Notes: generated by a model from the letters alone, not told the origin. A stretch of 64,000 bases of DNA from Enterococcus cecorum DSM 20682 = ATCC 43198 (GCF_000407565.1 NZ_ASWI01000004.1:638001-702000); one strand, 5' to 3'; counted from the first letter of the stretch, positions 1 through 11,844 are shown. Made by a program: numbers and translations.

Positions 1-1
1 A

Positions 2-571
2 ATTCCTGGTTTGAAAGTTGTTGTACCTTCAAATCCATATGATGCCAAAGGATTATTAAATGCTGCAATTGCTGACGATAATATTGTGGTATACTTTGAA
101 GATAAAACTTTATATGGCTTAAAAGATGAAGTGCCAGAAGAATACTATACTGTAGAAATCGGTAAAGCTAAAGTAAAACGTGAAGGTACTGATTTAACGA
201 TTGTTACAATTGGTAAGATGCTTTATGTAGCTTTAGAAGTTGCTGAAAAATTAGAAAAAGAAGGCGTTTCAGTTGAAGTTATTGACCTTGTAACTGTTGC
301 CCCTTGGGATCAAGAAACAATTATCAATTCTGTGAAGAAAACAGGTCGCTTAATTGTTATCGATGAAGCAAACCCACACAATAATACAGCTACTGATATT
401 GCAGCAGTTATCGGAAACAAAGCATTTGATTATCTAGATGGACCAATTAAATGTGTCACTGCTCCAAATACACCTGTTCCATTTGCAACAAATCTAGAAC
501 AATTATACTTACCAAATGCAAAACGCGTAATGGAAGAAGCCGCAGAAATTATTGACGACTTAAAGAAATAA
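2..571 (+). CDS. 2-oxoacid dehydrogenase E1 component, beta subunit (acetoin/pyruvate dehydrogenase), 3' part
   Basis: This is the C-terminal part of a transketolase-like E1 beta subunit; the reading frame is already open at the window edge, so the 5' end is missing. The visible part begins with PGLKVVVPSNPYDAKGLL and holds the C-terminal transketolase domain (about residues 60-185), including TIVTIGKMLYVALEVAEKL and a VIDEANPHNN stretch. E1 alpha/beta decarboxylates a 2-oxoacid with thiamine diphosphate and passes the acyl or hydroxyalkyl group to the lipoyl arm of E2 in the cytoplasm. The E2 gene follows 14 bases downstream, so the two are one operon. The E2 lipoyl motif resembles acetoin dehydrogenases more than housekeeping PDH, which favours an AcoB role, but pyruvate as substrate cannot be excluded. 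A TTG at position 11 is internal, not the start. Confidence 0.85.
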   Translation: MPGLKVVVPSNPYDAKGLLNAAIADDNIVVYFEDKTLYGLKDEVPEEYYTVEIGKAKVKREGTDLTIVTIGKMLYVALEVAEKLEKEGVSVEVIDLVTVAPWDQETIINSVKKTGRLIVIDEANPHNNTATDIAAVIGNKAFDYLDGPIKCVTAPNTPVPFATNLEQLYLPNAKRVMEEAAEIIDDLKK

Positions 572-585
572 GGGGGTGAGTGCGC

Positions 586-1785
586 ATGGCAACAGAAGTA
601 TTAATGCCAAAATTAGGTTTGACAATGACAGAAGGAACCGTCGATCAATGGTTCAAAAATGAAGGGGATACCGTGGAAAAAGGAGAAGTCGTATGTACTA
701 TTAGCTCAGAAAAATTAACCCACGATGTAGAAGCACCTGAAGCTGGGGTTATCTCTAATTTGGTAGCTGTTGGACAAGAAGTACCATGTAAAGAACCAAT
801 TGCAGTAATTGGCGCAGCAGGCGAAGTTGTTCAATCAGCAGCACCAACACCTAAAGAAGAAACACCGGCTCCAGCAAAAGAAGAAAGTGCACCAAAAGCA
901 GCTCCAGCACCAGAAGCTAAAGTTGCTCGTAGTGGTGATAGAATCTTTATTACACCACTTGCACGTAAAATCGCTGCAAGCAAAGGATATGATATTTCAT
1001 TAATTAATGGTACTGGTGGTAATGGTCGTATTACACGTCGCGACGTAGAAATGTATCAACCACAAGTAGCTACTCAAGCATCAGCAGCACCTGCAAGCTA
1101 TGGTGAAGGCTTGAAGGGTATGCGTAAGACGATTGCGCAACGTATGATGAATAGTTTACATCAAAGCGCACAACTTACCATTCATCAAAAAGCTGATATT
1201 ACAAGTTTAATGGCCTTCAGAAAAGATTTGAAGGAAAAAGCCGATATTCCATTAAATGATGGTCAAACAAGTATTACGACCTTATTATCAAGAGCTGTCA
1301 TTCTTGCTTTGAAAGACAAACCAGCGATGAATGCTTGGTATGGCAATGGTCAATTAGAAGAAGTAGAGGCTGTTCATTTAGGTATGGCTGTTGCGCTAGA
1401 TGATGGTTTAGTTGTACCAGTTGTTGAAGATGCCGATAAGATGACTTTAACAACTTTAGCTAAGACATTACAAGATCGTATCAGCAAAGCCCAAGATGGT
1501 ACGTTATCTGGTGAACATTATGCTAGCTCAACCTTTACAATTACTAATATTGGTAAAACTGGTGTAGAATACTTCACACCAATCTTGAATACGCCTGAAG
1601 TTGGTATCTTAGGTGTAGGTACATTAATGAGCGAGTTGGCTTTAGAAGATGGTCAAGTGGTTCAAAAACAAAAATTACCATTAAGTTTAACATTTGATCA
1701 TCAAGTAATCGATGGCGCTCCTGCAGCTGATTTCTTAGCTCGTGTCATCTTCTACTTAGAACATCCATATGCACTTGTATTATAA
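586..1785 (+). CDS. dihydrolipoamide acyltransferase E2 (acetoin/pyruvate dehydrogenase complex)
   Basis: E2 core enzyme of the same complex; it transfers the acyl group from its lipoyl arm to CoA. Domains in order: an N-terminal lipoyl domain (about 1-75) with the likely lipoylated lysine K43 in SEKLTHDVEAP; an Ala/Pro/Lys/Glu linker; a peripheral subunit binding domain (about 115-155, ITPLARKIAASKGYD...GGNGRITRRDV); and the catalytic domain with the HxxxDG-type active site FDHQVIDGAPAADFL near the C-terminus. About 399 residues with a single lipoyl domain is normal for AcoC. I chose ATG 586 because AGGGGGTG at 571-578 lies 7 bases upstream; a GTG at 580 sits too close. No E3 gene follows: the next gene is a broken small ORF. 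Confidence 0.88.
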   Translation: MATEVLMPKLGLTMTEGTVDQWFKNEGDTVEKGEVVCTISSEKLTHDVEAPEAGVISNLVAVGQEVPCKEPIAVIGAAGEVVQSAAPTPKEETPAPAKEESAPKAAPAPEAKVARSGDRIFITPLARKIAASKGYDISLINGTGGNGRITRRDVEMYQPQVATQASAAPASYGEGLKGMRKTIAQRMMNSLHQSAQLTIHQKADITSLMAFRKDLKEKADIPLNDGQTSITTLLSRAVILALKDKPAMNAWYGNGQLEEVEAVHLGMAVALDDGLVVPVVEDADKMTLTTLAKTLQDRISKAQDGTLSGEHYASSTFTITNIGKTGVEYFTPILNTPEVGILGVGTLMSELALEDGQVVQKQKLPLSLTFDHQVIDGAPAADFLARVIFYLEHPYALVL

Positions 1786-1800
1786 GATGAGGTGATTGAA

Positions 1801-2102
1801 ATGAAACTGAATGCGGCGTTTATCTTTTTAGCGCCTAATGCAGACTATAAGAAAAATCGCAGTGTGTCCAAACAGAAGCGGTTGACTTAACAACTGTCGG
1901 TGCTAAAGATTATGCCGATGCTATTTTAGCTGCCAAAGATTTAGTGGCCAATGGTGTCAATGCAATTGAATTATGTGGCGGTTTTGGTATCGAGGGGGTA
2001 GCTCAAGTGAAAAAAGCTGTTGGACCTGAAGTTGCAATCGGTGTGGTTCGTTTTGATAATCATCCTGGATTAGAGTTCAAGAGTGGCGATGAGTTGTTCT
2101 AA
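1801..2102 (+). pseudogene. frameshifted small gene of the aco-type operon (resembles DUF6506 proteins)
   Basis: An ATG at 1801 follows a good site (ATGAGGTG, 1787-1794) and reads MKLNAAFIFLAPNADYKKNR, then hits TAA at 1888-1890. A second frame, entered at about 1866, reads VQTEAVDLTTVGAKDYADA and later NAIELCGGFGIEGVA and VRFDNHPG, ending at TAA 2100-2102. Joined, the pieces form one protein of about 100 residues, so one base has been lost in the GTGTG stretch around 1862-1868. From memory the product resembles small DUF6506 proteins that often sit beside acetoin/2-oxoacid dehydrogenase genes; their function is unknown to me. The break is either real decay or a sequencing error. The position right after E2 suggests it was the last gene of that operon. 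Confidence 0.75.
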
Positions 2103-2118
2103 ATCTTAAGAAATGTTA

Positions 2119-2156
2119 AAATTAGCACTCTTTAATCGAGAGTGCTAATTTTTTTT
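2119..2156 (+). terminator. terminator overlapping CIRCE element 1
   Basis: A perfect dyad, AAAATTAGCACTC then GAGTGCTAATTTT around a 9-base loop, is followed by eight T residues. It ends the dehydrogenase operon and at the same time contains a perfect CIRCE sequence. Confidence 0.8.
2122..2148 (+). promoter_or_regulatory. CIRCE operator 1 (HrcA binding site)
   Basis: TTAGCACTC, nine bases, GAGTGCTAA: a perfect match to the CIRCE consensus, about 46 bases upstream of the -35 box of the hrcA promoter. Confidence 0.85.
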
Positions 2157-2167
2157 GGTTATTTTTC

Positions 2168-2195
2168 TTGACAATTACTAGAAGTGTGGTATATT
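2168..2195 (+). promoter_or_regulatory. promoter of hrcA-grpE-dnaK-dnaJ
   Basis: TTGACA at 2168-2173 and TATATT at 2190-2195 with a 16-base spacer. A TATAAT at 2196-2201 lies too far from this -35 box. CIRCE 2 starts about 10 bases downstream of the -10 box, so HrcA would cover the initiation region. Confidence 0.7.
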
Positions 2196-2205
2196 TATAA
2201 TTGTA

Positions 2206-2232
2206 TTAGCACTTAAGAATATAGAGTGCTAA
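2206..2232 (+). promoter_or_regulatory. CIRCE operator 2 (HrcA binding site)
   Basis: TTAGCACTT, nine bases, GAGTGCTAA: one mismatch from the consensus in the left arm. It lies between the promoter and the hrcA start codon, the usual place for HrcA autoregulation. Confidence 0.9.
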
Positions 2233-2246
2233 TAAGGGGTGAGACA

Positions 2247-3287
2247 ATGTTAACACAAAGACAAAAAGATATACTACGATTGATCATCCAAAATTACACA
2301 AAAAATAATCAGCCTGTTGGTTCTAAAAAGTTAATGAATGACGGCATAGATTCGAGTTCAGCCACCATTCGTAATGAGATGAAAAGTTTAGAAGAACACG
2401 GACTATTAGCCAAACCCCATTCCTCTTCTGGACGTATTCCTTCGATTGCTGGTTATCGCTACTATGTAGATTATTTATTAAAACCTACGACTGTCGATGA
2501 AAAAGAACGACTGAAGATTCGTCAAGGTTTCAGGAGAGAGTTTCATGAAATTAATGAAATCATTCAGGAGTCTGCGGATATTTTATCAGAATTAACTAGT
2601 TATACGGCCCTCTCGTTAGGACCGGATGTGAAAACACGTAAATTAACTGGCTTTCGACTGATTCCGCTAAACAATCATCAAGTCGTAGCCATCTTAGTAA
2701 CTGACAAAGGAAATGTTCAAAGTCGTATTTTTTCGATTCCCTACAGTATTCAAAGTAGTGATTTAGAGAAAATGGTTCAAATTATTAATGATCGCCTTGT
2801 CGGAGAAGAGTTATTAACCGTTTATCATCGATTGCGTACTGAGATTCCGATTACTTTGCATAAGTATTATCAGAGTACAGAAGGGATCTTGGATTTGTTT
2901 AATAGAATGTTGACTCAGCTTTTTGAAGAGAAAGTTTATGTTAGCGGTCGAATGAATCTATTAAACTACGAACCTACGCAAGACTTACAGCATTTCAAAC
3001 TCGTGTATGATTTGATGAGTGATACGGATGGTTTAAATCAGTTAATTACGCCATCTGATCAATCCATTCAAATTAGGATTGGTTCAGAAATAGGTCATGA
3101 TTTATTTCAAAATATGAGTTTAATTCAAGCTACTTATCAAGTTGACGGTCATGGTCAAGGTATAATTGCTTTACTTGGACCAAGCAGTATGCAGTATTCT
3201 AAAATGTTTGGACTACTGGATGCTTTCCGCCAAGAGTTAAGTGAAAAATTAGGTGAGTATTATCGGTCATTGGATCAATACCGATAG
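2247..3287 (+). CDS. hrcA: heat-inducible transcription repressor HrcA
   Basis: Repressor of class I heat-shock genes; it binds CIRCE and needs GroE for activity in related bacteria. The protein has about 346 residues, normal for the family. The N-terminal winged helix (about 1-80) includes [28 protein letters not shown] and [18 protein letters not shown]; the rest is the HrcA dimerisation and GAF-like domain. I chose ATG 2247, preceded by AAGGGGTGAG; an in-frame GTG at 2226 lies inside CIRCE 2 and is unlikely. It is the first gene of the operon, under two CIRCE copies, and is therefore self-regulated. Confidence 0.95.
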   Translation: MLTQRQKDILRLIIQNYTKNNQPVGSKKLMNDGIDSSSATIRNEMKSLEEHGLLAKPHSSSGRIPSIAGYRYYVDYLLKPTTVDEKERLKIRQGFRREFHEINEIIQESADILSELTSYTALSLGPDVKTRKLTGFRLIPLNNHQVVAILVTDKGNVQSRIFSIPYSIQSSDLEKMVQIINDRLVGEELLTVYHRLRTEIPITLHKYYQSTEGILDLFNRMLTQLFEEKVYVSGRMNLLNYEPTQDLQHFKLVYDLMSDTDGLNQLITPSDQSIQIRIGSEIGHDLFQNMSLIQATYQVDGHGQGIIALLGPSSMQYSKMFGLLDAFRQELSEKLGEYYRSLDQYR

Positions 3288-3316
3288 TAAATATACACAG
3301 AAAGGACGAATGGCAA

Positions 3317-3877
3317 TTGTCTGAAAAGGAGAAAAAGACGGAAGAACTTGAACAAGAGACTGTTGAAGTGGAAGAAACATTGGAAACGTCTGCAGATACA
3401 GATGAAGAAGTTCAAGAAGAAGTCAAAAGTGATGTAGAAGTCCTCCAAGAAAAATTAGAGGAAATGGAAGACAAATTTTTACGTGCTTCAGCGGAAATTG
3501 CAAATGTCACTAACCGCAATCGTAATGAACGAGAGCAATTACAAAAATATCGTTCACAAGATTTAGGTAAAAAATTATTAACTTCGCTTGATAATTTAGA
3601 GCGTGCGATGGCAATTGAAGTAAGCGATGAGCAAGGAGCTAGATTGAAAAAAGGAATTGAGATGGTGCTTGAAAGTATGCGCCATGCCTTTAAAGAAGAA
3701 GGTATTGAAGAGATACCTGCAGAAGGGGTTACTTTTGATCCAACGTTGCATCAAGCAGTACAAACAATTCCTGCTAATGATGAGTATCCGGCTGATTCAA
3801 TTGTACAAGTCCTACAAAAAGGCTATAAATTGCATGATCGCGTGTTACGACCAAGTATGGTTGTTGTCGCTCAATAA
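3317..3877 (+). CDS. grpE: nucleotide exchange factor GrpE
   Basis: GrpE releases ADP from DnaK and so drives the chaperone cycle. The protein has 186 residues: a long acidic N-terminal region (about 1-45, rich in Glu), a coiled coil (about 45-110) and the C-terminal beta domain with [21 protein letters not shown] and [17 protein letters not shown]. The start appears to be TTG at 3317, ten bases after AAAGGA. The ATG at 3310 is out of frame and stops after four codons, and no other in-frame start precedes the conserved region. A TTG start may limit translation relative to dnaK. Second gene of the heat-shock operon. Confidence 0.93.
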   Translation: MSEKEKKTEELEQETVEVEETLETSADTDEEVQEEVKSDVEVLQEKLEEMEDKFLRASAEIANVTNRNRNEREQLQKYRSQDLGKKLLTSLDNLERAMAIEVSDEQGARLKKGIEMVLESMRHAFKEEGIEEIPAEGVTFDPTLHQAVQTIPANDEYPADSIVQVLQKGYKLHDRVLRPSMVVVAQ

Positions 3878-3887
3878 AATAGATTAG

Positions 3888-5741
<1,854 letters not shown>

Positions 5742-5743
5742 TC

Positions 5744-5787
5744 GTAAACAAAAAGAGTGTGGCAGCTTTGTCACACTCTTTGTTTAC
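5744..5787 (+). terminator. long hairpin between dnaK and dnaJ (attenuator or mRNA end-protecting structure)
   Basis: AAAGAGTGTG (5752-5761) pairs perfectly with CACACTCTTT (5772-5781), and GTAAAC/GTTTAC extends the stem after a two-base bulge. No T-run follows, so complete termination is doubtful; it may reduce read-through or protect the dnaK message. Confidence 0.55.
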
Positions 5788-5843
5788 TGATAGCAACTAG
5801 TTATGATAAAATACTAGGGAAACTGATTTTTGGAGGTAAGCTA

Positions 5844-6995
5844 ATGGCTGATAAAAGAGATTATTATGAAGTACTTGGTGTATCTAAAAGTGCTTCTGAT
5901 GATGAAATAAAAAAGGCTTATCGTAAGCTATCAAAGAAGTATCACCCAGATATTAATAAAGCGCCCGATGCTGAAGAAAAGTTTAAAGAAATCTCTGAAG
6001 CATATGAAGTTTTAAGCGATAGTCAAAAACGTGCTGCCTATGATCAATATGGTCATGCTGCAAATGATCCTAATTTTGGAGCTGGCGGATTCGACGGAGG
6101 TTTTGGTAGCTTCGGTGGCGGCGCTGGTTTCGGAGGATTTGAAGATATTTTTGAGTCCTTCTTTAGCGGTGGTGCATCACGAAGTAACCCAAATGCACCT
6201 AGACAAGGTTCGGATTTACAATATGTCATTAATCTAGGGTTTGAAGAAGCAATCTTCGGTGTAGAAAAGAGTATTAAATATAATCGTGATGAATTATGTC
6301 ATACATGTGGCGGTAGTGGAGCTAAACCAGGAACACATCCACAAACATGTAGCAAATGTCATGGATCTGGTGTCATTAATGTCGAACGTCAAACACCACT
6401 TGGTCGTGTAATGACGCGCAGTGCTTGTGATCAATGTAATGGTACAGGTAAGACGATTAGTGATCCATGTACAACTTGTCACGGTACTGGACGTGAAAAA
6501 CGTAGTCACACTGTGAAAGTAAATGTGCCTGCAGGTGTGGAAGATGGTCAACAAATGCGCTTAGCAAATCAAGGGGAAGCTGGTTATAATGGCGGCCCTT
6601 ATGGTGATTTATATGTCGTCTTTAGAGTTGAACAAAGCGATATCTTTGATCGAGATGGTGCAGAAATTTACTACGAATTACCACTTAACTTTGTGCAAGC
6701 AGCTTTAGGTGATGAAATCAATGTGCCAACTGTTCATGGTGAAGTGAAATTAAAAGTCCCAGCTGGAACACAAACTGGTACAAACTTCAGACTTCGTGGA
6801 AAAGGTGCACCAAGATTGCGTGGCGGCGGAAATGGAGACCAACACGTTAAAGTGAAAATCATTACACCGAAAAACCTAAACGAAGAACAAAAAGCGGCAT
6901 TACGTCAGTTCGCTCAAGCAAGTGGACATAAAGTGACTGAACAACAAGGAGAAGGTTTCTTTGATAAAATGAAGGATGCCTTTAAGAAAAAATAA
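5844..6995 (+). CDS. dnaJ: chaperone protein DnaJ (Hsp40)
   Basis: Co-chaperone that delivers substrates to DnaK and stimulates its ATPase. About 383 residues in order: J domain (1-70) with the HPD motif in KKYHPDINK; a Gly/Phe-rich linker (about 75-120); a zinc-binding region with four CxxCxGxG repeats ([32 protein letters not shown]); and the C-terminal substrate-binding domains. I chose ATG 5844, preceded by TGGAGG. It is the last gene of the heat-shock operon, separated from dnaK by a strong hairpin, and a good terminator follows. Confidence 0.97.
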   Translation: MADKRDYYEVLGVSKSASDDEIKKAYRKLSKKYHPDINKAPDAEEKFKEISEAYEVLSDSQKRAAYDQYGHAANDPNFGAGGFDGGFGSFGGGAGFGGFEDIFESFFSGGASRSNPNAPRQGSDLQYVINLGFEEAIFGVEKSIKYNRDELCHTCGGSGAKPGTHPQTCSKCHGSGVINVERQTPLGRVMTRSACDQCNGTGKTISDPCTTCHGTGREKRSHTVKVNVPAGVEDGQQMRLANQGEAGYNGGPYGDLYVVFRVEQSDIFDRDGAEIYYELPLNFVQAALGDEINVPTVHGEVKLKVPAGTQTGTNFRLRGKGAPRLRGGGNGDQHVKVKIITPKNLNEEQKAALRQFAQASGHKVTEQQGEGFFDKMKDAFKKK

Positions 6996-7011
6996 ATGAA
7001 TAGAACGACAC

Positions 7012-7055
7012 AACGGTTTACCTAACCAAATTTGATTGGGTAAACCGTTTTTTTT
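7012..7055 (+). terminator. terminator of the heat-shock operon
   Basis: AACGGTTTACC pairs with GGTAAACCGTT, followed by eight T residues. An inner CCAA/TTGG pairing further closes the loop. The lack of an A-run on the left argues against use by the converging minus-strand gene. Confidence 0.9.
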
Positions 7056-7067
7056 AATTTAATAGTG

Positions 7068-8567
7068 CTAGAAAGACCGATTGTTGAATTGTTTGAAAAG
7101 TTGAATCAGTTGTTCTTGATAGGTAGGTAAATAGTCGATGGCAAGTTTTATGATAGGCGAGCTAGCAAGTAGTTTCGTTTCATCCATAAAAGTTGCAAAT
7201 TTTGGATGAATCAACACAATGGTATTTTTATTTTGATATAATTGTTCGATGTTTTCAGCATTAATCATAAAAACTTTTGGGTTTAACTTATAATGATTAA
7301 AAGTAGTGGTCAATTTAAGTGCGATACTTTCATATTCGCTAATCGTATTTGTCACAATCGTAATATCAATTTCAGGAATAAATAATTGATAGATCACTTC
7401 GATTTGATTCGTTAAAAAATAGATTTGCTCTTTGGTAAAGAAGTAGGGAATATTATTAGCTGTTCGCCAAACATCAATCATTCGTTGTACTTGGTTAAAG
7501 AGCACTTTTTGGTTTGTATTCAATGTATTAAAAAGAAATGGATTACTTTCAGGAAGTAATGGGTGCAAGTTTAGAATACATTTTTTATAAAAGTAAACAA
7601 TTGCCACCCGGAAGTTCCGAGTAAAGATTACTTCTTTGCCTAAGCGTAACTTTTGTGCAAGATGTTGCAAAAGGCTTTTGATTTGTTTATTTGTAAAAAT
7701 GATTTGGTGTAAAGCTTTAATATCTTCGTTTTGCCATTGGTCAGAAAAGAGAAAATTGTTCGTTGTGCAGTAACATAAAAAGATATAGTCAAGTTCTGTT
7801 TGATTGAAGAACGTATTGAGAGATGGCTCTAAATTTAAATGGACATAATCAACTAATTGCTGGTAAATGAATAATTGTTTTAGCGCAGCGAGATCTTCCC
7901 AATCTTGCAGTTCAATATTATTTTCTCGTCGCACCCAAGTTAACATCAATAAGACTTCGAAAAACAAAAAATCATCCGTCGTTGTTTCCAATAGTTTTGG
8001 CTGAATAGCATGATTAAATGCTAGAATAAATTGATGTGCGATTCGTATATCGTCATCTGATAGGGAATAATATTTCACCTCATATTGTGAATAGAGCACT
8101 GCAATAAAAAATCGGATTCTATACTCTGGACCAGCAATTTGATGCTTATACGTTTTTAAACCAATCTGTTTTAAATATTTTTCAGCTTTATTTCTAATAC
8201 GATAAGCGTTTGCAATAGAATGGTAATTTTTTTCGATGAAGGCACTAAAAGGTAATTGTTCAAGATTATTAATTAAAAATTCAAAATATTATAAAATAAT
8301 CGATTCACCATATATTTGATGTATTATTTCAAGATAATTAACATTTTCGGCCATGATGAGCTTCAAGTGTTTATTTTTTTGAAATTGAATCCGTGCCTTT
8401 CCCCGAAGTAATTGATTCAATTCGGTAACTAAGTACTTGAGATAAACGTCACTGATATTTAAATAAGTCGACATTTTATCTAAATGAAGGACATTATTGT
8501 TGAACAAAATCATAAAAATCAAGACTTTGTTCCTGACTTTGCTTTCTAATAAATTGTCAAGCATCAT
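7068..8567 (-). pseudogene. Mga/AtxA-like transcriptional regulator interrupted by an in-frame stop
   Basis: Two open segments in the same minus-strand frame are separated only by one TAA (8289-8291) and 63 codons with no other stop. The upstream segment (about 92 residues from ATG 8567, after AAAGGG) carries an N-terminal helix-turn-helix-like region (VRNKVLIFMILFNNNVLHL, YLKYLVTELNQLL). The region after the stop reads YFEFLINNLEQLPFSAF and IANAYRIRNKAEKYLKQIGL, like the second Mga-type HTH, and continues into a PRD-like body of about 340 residues. Restored, the protein has about 500 residues, the size of Mga/AtxA regulators. These are activators of surface or virulence genes with PTS-modulated domains in known members. 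A GTG at 8099 could restart translation, but the product would lack both DNA-binding regions. The target genes are unknown. Confidence 0.7.
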
Positions 8568-8589
8568 TCTTTTCCCTTTCACATTCATA

Positions 8590-9080
8590 TAAACTATCCA
8601 TTTTTCCCATAAATTATCATGGGTACGTCTAATTTTAGCAGAAATAATGAAAAAATCACTAATAAATTTTTATCAAAAAGCCGATTGTATTTTAAAAATA
8701 TTTGAGAATTTATTTTAATACCAAGTAGCTCATGGGTTTCAACTATTTTGATGAAAGTTACTGAATAGCAAATTATTTTAATTTTAATAATATTTTTTGC
8801 GTGTGTAATGATAAAATCAGTAAATGTATATTTAAATCATGATTTGTGAAGTATTCGTTGAAAGCAATACGGGTCTTATGAAAGATTGTGCGTTGCTTCT
8901 TTAAGTTTGTCATTTGCTGAAAATAGATTGTCTATTGTATATGATGGAGAAATGAATGATAGACAAACAGAAAAGGGGATTCCTAACGTAAAATCGAATA
9001 TTTTTTTGAATGAGTAAACTGAAAACTAGGGAAAACACGAAAAATTTTCAAGAAAATTGCAAAATTAGAAGATTCTCATA
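8590..9080. other. AT-rich intergenic region with no convincing gene
   Basis: About 490 bases upstream of the ppc promoter hold no ORF with coding character on either strand. The only structure I noted is an inverted repeat, TTGTCTAT (8928-8935) and ATAGACAA (8959-8966). It probably contains the divergent promoter of the Mga-like gene and long leader sequence; nothing else is supported. Confidence 0.5.
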
Positions 9081-9108
9081 TTTACATTTTCTAAAAATAA
9101 GGTATGAT
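9081..9108 (+). promoter_or_regulatory. probable ppc promoter
   Basis: TTTACA at 9081-9086 and TATGAT at 9103-9108 with a 16-base spacer, 37 bases before the start codon. Confidence 0.6.
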
Positions 9109-9145
9109 ATATTTGTAACAAAGAAAGCTTATTAGGGGGTATAAT

Positions 9146-11839
9146 GTGCGAGTGAAATTAGAAAATAGTAATAATAAAGATGTCATTCAAGAAGAAGTAG
9201 CCATATTGACGACTTTATTAGCTGAGACAACGAAAAAGATGATTGGAGAAGAAGAGTTTACTTTGATTGAAGACTTAACCAATTTATCAGTTCAAAAAGA
9301 TTATCGTCAATTGGAAGAAAAAATTGCTGGTATCTCGAATGAAAAGATGGAAGTTATTTCTCGCTATTTCTCTGTCTTACCATTGCTTATCAATATTTCT
9401 GAAGATGTTGATTTGGCATATCAAGTAAACTATTTAAATAATACCAATCAAGATTATGTGGGTAAATTATCAGATACAATTGAACAAGTTGCAGCGTCAT
9501 CTCAGGCACGTGAAATCTTGCAAAATCTAAATGTTGTACCAGTATTAACAGCACACCCAACACAAGTTCAGCGTAAGACTATGCTTGGTTTAACCCAACA
9601 AATCCATGTGTTACTAAGAAAACACCGTGACGTGAAATTAGGCTTAATCAACAAAGAAAAATGGTATGATGATTTAAGACGTCATATTGAATTGATTATG
9701 CAAACGGATATGATTCGCGAAAAGAAATTAAAAGTTAGAAATGAAATTACCAATGTCACTGAGTATTATGATCGTTCTTTGATTACGGCAATTAGCAATT
9801 TAGTGAATGAGTATAAGACATTAGCTGCCAAAAAAGGAATTCAGTTGAACCAGCCTACGCCAATTACGATGGGAATGTGGATTGGTGGCGACCGTGACGG
9901 CAATCCTTATGTGACTGCGGATACTTTACAGATTTCTGCAACTACCCAAGGCGAGGTCATTTTTAATTATTATATTAAAAAAATTCAAGAACTTTACTTT
10001 GCATTTTCTATTTCTACTGCTCAAGCGCAAGTCAGTGAAGAGGTTGTTTTAATGGCTGAAGCGTCAAAGGATCAGTCTGTATTCCGTGAAAAAGAATTGT
10101 ACCGCAAAGCATTTAGTTATATTGAAGAACGTTTGAGAAATACCTTGGCTTATGTGGTTGAAGATCAAGATTTGCAACCTAGATATAACCGAGTAAGTGA
10201 ATTCCAAAACGATTTACAAAAAATCCAAAATTCATTATTGCAAAATCATGGTGAAGCACTTTTAAAAGGTGATTTTAATGAATTGGTTCAAGCTACTGAA
10301 ATTTTTGGATTCTATTTAGCGAGTATTGATATGCGTCAAGATTCTAGTGTCTTAGAAGCTTGTGTGGCTGAATTGCTTAAAAGTGCCAACATTGAAGAAG
10401 ACTATTCCGCATTAGATGAAGAAGCTAAAATCGCTGTACTCTTGAAGGAATTAGAAGAAGACCCACGAATTTTATCAGCTACAAATGTTGAGAAATCAGA
10501 GACCTTAACAAAAGAATTAGCAATCTTTAAAATGGCTCGTAAATTAAAAGATAAAATGGGCGAAGAAATCATTAAGCAACATATTATTTCTCATTCTGAA
10601 AGTGTTTCAGACTTATTAGAATTGGCAATCATGTTAAAAGAAGTGGGGTTGATTGATCGTCACTCTGCTCGTGTACAAATCGTGCCATTATTTGAAACAA
10701 TTGAAGACTTAGATAAATCTGAACCAATTATGCGCCAATATTTAACTATGCCAATTGTAAAACGTTGGTTAGCCTCTAAGAAGAATTATCAAGAAATCAT
10801 GCTTGGCTATTCAGATAGTAATAAAGATGGCGGCTACCTTGCATCAGGTTGGACATTATATAAAGCGCAAAATGAATTAAAAGATTTAGGCGAAGAGCTA
10901 GGTGTCAAGATTACTTTCTTCCATGGACGTGGTGGAACAGTTGGTCGTGGAGGTGGTTCAAGCTATGATGCGATTACTTCTCAACCTTTTGATTCAATTA
11001 AAGATAGAATTCGTGTAACTGAACAAGGCGAAGTGATTGGGAATAAGTACGGTAATAAAGATGCCGCTTACTATAATCTAGAAATGCTGATTTCATCTAC
11101 TTTAGGACGTATGGTCACTCAACGCGTCACTGATACAAATCTTCTAGCTGAGTTTAGACAATTGATGGATGGCATTGCGGAAAAGAGTTATCATTTCTAT
11201 CGCCAATTAGTTTTTGATCATCCGGGATTTTATGACTATTTCTTTGCGGCTAGTCCGATTAAAGAAGTTTCAAGTTTAAATATTGGGTCTCGTCCAGCCG
11301 CACGTAAAACCATTACTGAAATTGGTGGGCTACGGGCTATCCCATGGGTCTTCTCATGGTCACAAAACCGTGTAATGTTGCCAGGGTGGTATGGTGTAGG
11401 TTCAAGTTTTAAAGATTTTATTGATCAAGCACCAGGTAATTTGAAGATTTTACAACAAATGTATCAAACCTGGCCATTCTTTCATTCCTTACTTTCAAAT
11501 GTCGATATGGTATTATCAAAATCAAATATGTATATTGCTCATCAATATGCGCAATTATGCGAAACGGCAGAATCAAAAGAAGTTTATGATTTACTCCTAA
11601 AAGAATGGAAATTAACCAAAGAAGTGATTTTAGCCATTGAAGAACAAGAAGGCCTATTAGCAGATAATCCATATTTACGTTCTAGCTTAGACTATCGATT
11701 ACCTTATTTCAATGTATTAAATTATGTTCAAATCGAATTAATTAAACGTCTGCGTAGTGGTAAACATAGTGAAAATACCGAAAAATTAATTCATATTACG
11801 ATTAATGGTATTGCAACGGGCTTACGAAACTCTGGTTGA
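9146..11839 (+). CDS. ppc: phosphoenolpyruvate carboxylase
   Basis: Adds bicarbonate to PEP to give oxaloacetate, an anaplerotic reaction. The protein has 897 residues, the usual size of bacterial PEPC. Signature motifs are present: the catalytic histidine H137 in [23 protein letters not shown]; the [16 protein letters not shown] active-site region; [14 protein letters not shown] (mobile loop); and the C-terminal [11 protein letters not shown]. The start is GTG 9146, 6 bases after AGGGGG; an overlapping ATG at 9144 is out of frame and stops at once. It is a single-gene unit ended by a strong bidirectional terminator. PEPC is patchy in lactic acid bacteria, so its presence helps define the lineage. 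Confidence 0.97.
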   Translation: MRVKLENSNNKDVIQEEVAILTTLLAETTKKMIGEEEFTLIEDLTNLSVQKDYRQLEEKIAGISNEKMEVISRYFSVLPLLINISEDVDLAYQVNYLNNTNQDYVGKLSDTIEQVAASSQAREILQNLNVVPVLTAHPTQVQRKTMLGLTQQIHVLLRKHRDVKLGLINKEKWYDDLRRHIELIMQTDMIREKKLKVRNEITNVTEYYDRSLITAISNLVNEYKTLAAKKGIQLNQPTPITMGMWIGGDRDGNPYVTADTLQISATTQGEVIFNYYIKKIQELYFAFSISTAQAQVSEEVVLMAEASKDQSVFREKELYRKAFSYIEERLRNTLAYVVEDQDLQPRYNRVSEFQNDLQKIQNSLLQNHGEALLKGDFNELVQATEIFGFYLASIDMRQDSSVLEACVAELLKSANIEEDYSALDEEAKIAVLLKELEEDPRILSATNVEKSETLTKELAIFKMARKLKDKMGEEIIKQHIISHSESVSDLLELAIMLKEVGLIDRHSARVQIVPLFETIEDLDKSEPIMRQYLTMPIVKRWLASKKNYQEIMLGYSDSNKDGGYLASGWTLYKAQNELKDLGEELGVKITFFHGRGGTVGRGGGSSYDAITSQPFDSIKDRIRVTEQGEVIGNKYGNKDAAYYNLEMLISSTLGRMVTQRVTDTNLLAEFRQLMDGIAEKSYHFYRQLVFDHPGFYDYFFAASPIKEVSSLNIGSRPAARKTITEIGGLRAIPWVFSWSQNRVMLPGWYGVGSSFKDFIDQAPGNLKILQQMYQTWPFFHSLLSNVDMVLSKSNMYIAHQYAQLCETAESKEVYDLLLKEWKLTKEVILAIEEQEGLLADNPYLRSSLDYRLPYFNVLNYVQIELIKRLRSGKHSENTEKLIHITINGIATGLRNSG

Positions 11840-11844
11840 TGATA

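Noticed and set aside
580-585. GTG start for the E2 gene six bases before the ATG
   Set aside because: It is too close to the AGGGGGTG ribosome binding site; the ATG at 586 has normal spacing and starts the conserved MATEVLMPKLG sequence.
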